Source: Acidimicrobiia bacterium
Lineage (GTDB): Bacteria; Actinomycetota; Acidimicrobiia; Spongiisociales; UBA5794
Length of the DNA: 5,274 bases
Assembly (NCBI GenBank): GCA_013003515.1
Contig: JABDIW010000193.1
Span: 1-5,274, forward strand
Direction of reading: 5' to 3'
How positions within the stretch are numbered: the stretch's first letter is position 1; each line of letters opens with the position of its first letter. Shown here piece after piece: positions 4,589 through 5,274 of the stretch. The position numbers and the translations under genes are program-made. Below the pieces are notes generated by a model, which was not told where the DNA came from, did no database searches, and was given only the letters and a program-made list of their open reading frames with translations.

Positions 4589-5274
4589 ACACGGCGCTCC
4601 TCGACATCATCAGGCGAGTGCTGATCGCGGCCGTCGCCATCCTCGCTCTGATCGTCCTGATCGCGGCCTTTCGGCGTGTGATCGAGGTTCGTGAGCCGCT
4701 GGCAGCGCCAACCACCACGGCTGCCACCACCACGACCGTTGCCACGACAACCACCGACGCCACGACAACCACCACGACGACGGTTCCCGAGCCACCTTGC
4801 GAGGTGCCTGCAGTCACGCCGGCATCGGGCAACATCGTGCTCATCCTGCATTACTCGTGCGGCAGCGCCCTCTTTCCCACCGGTGACACGGTCGTCTTCC
4901 GCGAGGTGCCGGACACCCAGCTCGTCATCACCGCGACCACGCGGGCGCTCCTCGAGGGCCCCACCGCTGAGGAGGCGGAAGCCGGATTCCGCTCCCCGTT
5001 TGGTCCGGAGGCTGGTGGCGAAGACCTGGTGAACATCTCGCTGTCCTCGGGTCGGCTCGTCATCGACCTCGCCGACACAGCAACGACAGGCGCTGAGTCG
5101 GAGGCATTCCTGCTGGGCGACCTCAGCGCCACCCTGTTCCGGTTCAGCTCGGTGTCGTCGGTCGAGTACCGCCTCAACGGCTCCTGTGACGACTTCTGGG
5201 CGATCTTCGGCACGGCGTGCGACGTCCTGGAACGATCGCAGTGGGAAGCCCAGCAGGCGGAGTGGATCGACCTG
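4585..5274 (+). CDS. Membrane-anchored GerMN-domain protein with Thr-rich linker (3' end outside window)
   Basis: The frame is open to the window edge: 230 residues visible, no stop. Residues 1-11 are a short cytoplasmic N-terminus, and 12-29 (VLIAAVAILALIVLIAAF) are a single membrane helix or uncleaved signal anchor. No lipobox cysteine follows it. Residues 43-66 are a threonine linker with short Ala/Val/Asp breaks. From about 82 to 200 the sequence fits the GerMN (sporulation/germination) domain: GNIVLILHYSCG, then FREVPD, then ALLEGPTAEEAEAGF (121-135), then LVNISLSSGRLVIDLAD (148-164), then VEYRLNGSC (193-201). Four cysteines (72, 92, 201, 212) lie on the predicted extracytoplasmic side and could form disulfides. 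GerMN is thought to bind or act at the cell wall; it occurs in non-spore-formers, including actinobacterial LpqB, so sporulation is not implied. The ATG lies within the ATGA overlap with the GNAT gene. Weak purine-rich GGGTGG at 4568-4573 may assist translation. Confidence 0.85.
   Translation, partial: MNTALLDIIRRVLIAAVAILALIVLIAAFRRVIEVREPLAAPTTTAATTTTVATTTTDATTTTTTTVPEPPCEVPAVTPASGNIVLILHYSCGSALFPTGDTVVFREVPDTQLVITATTRALLEGPTAEEAEAGFRSPFGPEAGGEDLVNISLSSGRLVIDLADTATTGAESEAFLLGDLSATLFRFSSVSSVEYRLNGSCDDFWAIFGTACDVLERSQWEAQQAEWIDL
4711..4782 (+). repeat. Threonine-codon repeat (linker of the GerMN protein)
   Basis: This low-complexity run of ACC/ACG/ACA codons encodes four threonine blocks (3, 4, 4 and 7 residues) separated by AA, VA and DA. 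Within it GCCACGACAACCACC occurs twice without change, at 4741-4755 and 4759-4773, with an 18-base period. Mixed threonine codons elsewhere in the run argue against recent slippage of the whole tract. It acts as a flexible, possibly glycosylated, spacer between membrane and domain. Confidence 0.8.

Noticed and set aside
4449..4844. Minus-strand frame with valine-rich runs resembling a membrane protein
   Set aside because: The valine runs are the reverse complement of the ACC/ACG threonine codons of the GerMN linker. There is no independent support for a gene.
1..5274. Search for tRNA or rRNA genes, CRISPR arrays, insertion sequences, toxin-antitoxin pairs, riboswitches or defence genes
   Set aside because: Coding sequence fills nearly the whole window, and the remaining gaps (at most 62 bp) hold only promoter-like sequence. 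None of these elements is visible.

Overview
The window looks like ordinary chromosomal DNA from a high-GC Gram-positive bacterium, most likely an actinobacterium. The signs are GC-rich third positions, a bacterial-type citramalate synthase, GTG starts, start codons that appear leaderless, and a membrane-anchored GerMN-domain protein with a long threonine-rich linker. That linker style reminds me of Acidimicrobiia and related uncultured lineages, but the placement is inference only. I see no mobile element, tRNA, rRNA or CRISPR array. Every intergenic gap is under 70 bp.

Layout: (1) 1-1058, plus strand, the C-terminal two thirds of (R)-citramalate synthase (CimA). (2) 1068-2591, minus strand, a two-gene operon: a short-chain dehydrogenase (SDR) followed by a NeuD/PglD-type left-handed beta-helix acyltransferase. 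(3) 2622-3359, plus strand, a DUF554 multi-pass membrane protein, divergent from the SDR. (4) 3363-3917, minus strand, a Nudix hydrolase of the CoA-pyrophosphatase type. (5) 3980-4588, plus strand, a RimJ/RimL-like GNAT acetyltransferase. (6) 4585-5274, plus strand, a GerMN-domain protein with one membrane anchor, overlapping the GNAT gene by ATGA and running off the window.

The genes do not form one pathway. They touch branched-chain amino-acid synthesis (CimA), CoA-compound turnover (Nudix), acyl transfer (NeuD-like and GNAT) and the cell envelope (DUF554 and GerMN). Strand changes at almost every gene, so the window has two convergent junctions (9 bp and 3 bp) and two divergent promoter regions (30 bp and 62 bp).

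The most notable signal is in the divergent regions. All four genes that begin a transcription unit have a TAnnnT hexamer ending exactly 6 or 7 nt before the start codon, as expected for leaderless mRNAs. The two operon-internal genes lack it. Between the SDR and DUF554 genes the two hexamers are the arms of one palindrome that fills 25 of the 30 intergenic bases, giving a symmetric back-to-back promoter. I found no clear evidence for a new multi-gene system.
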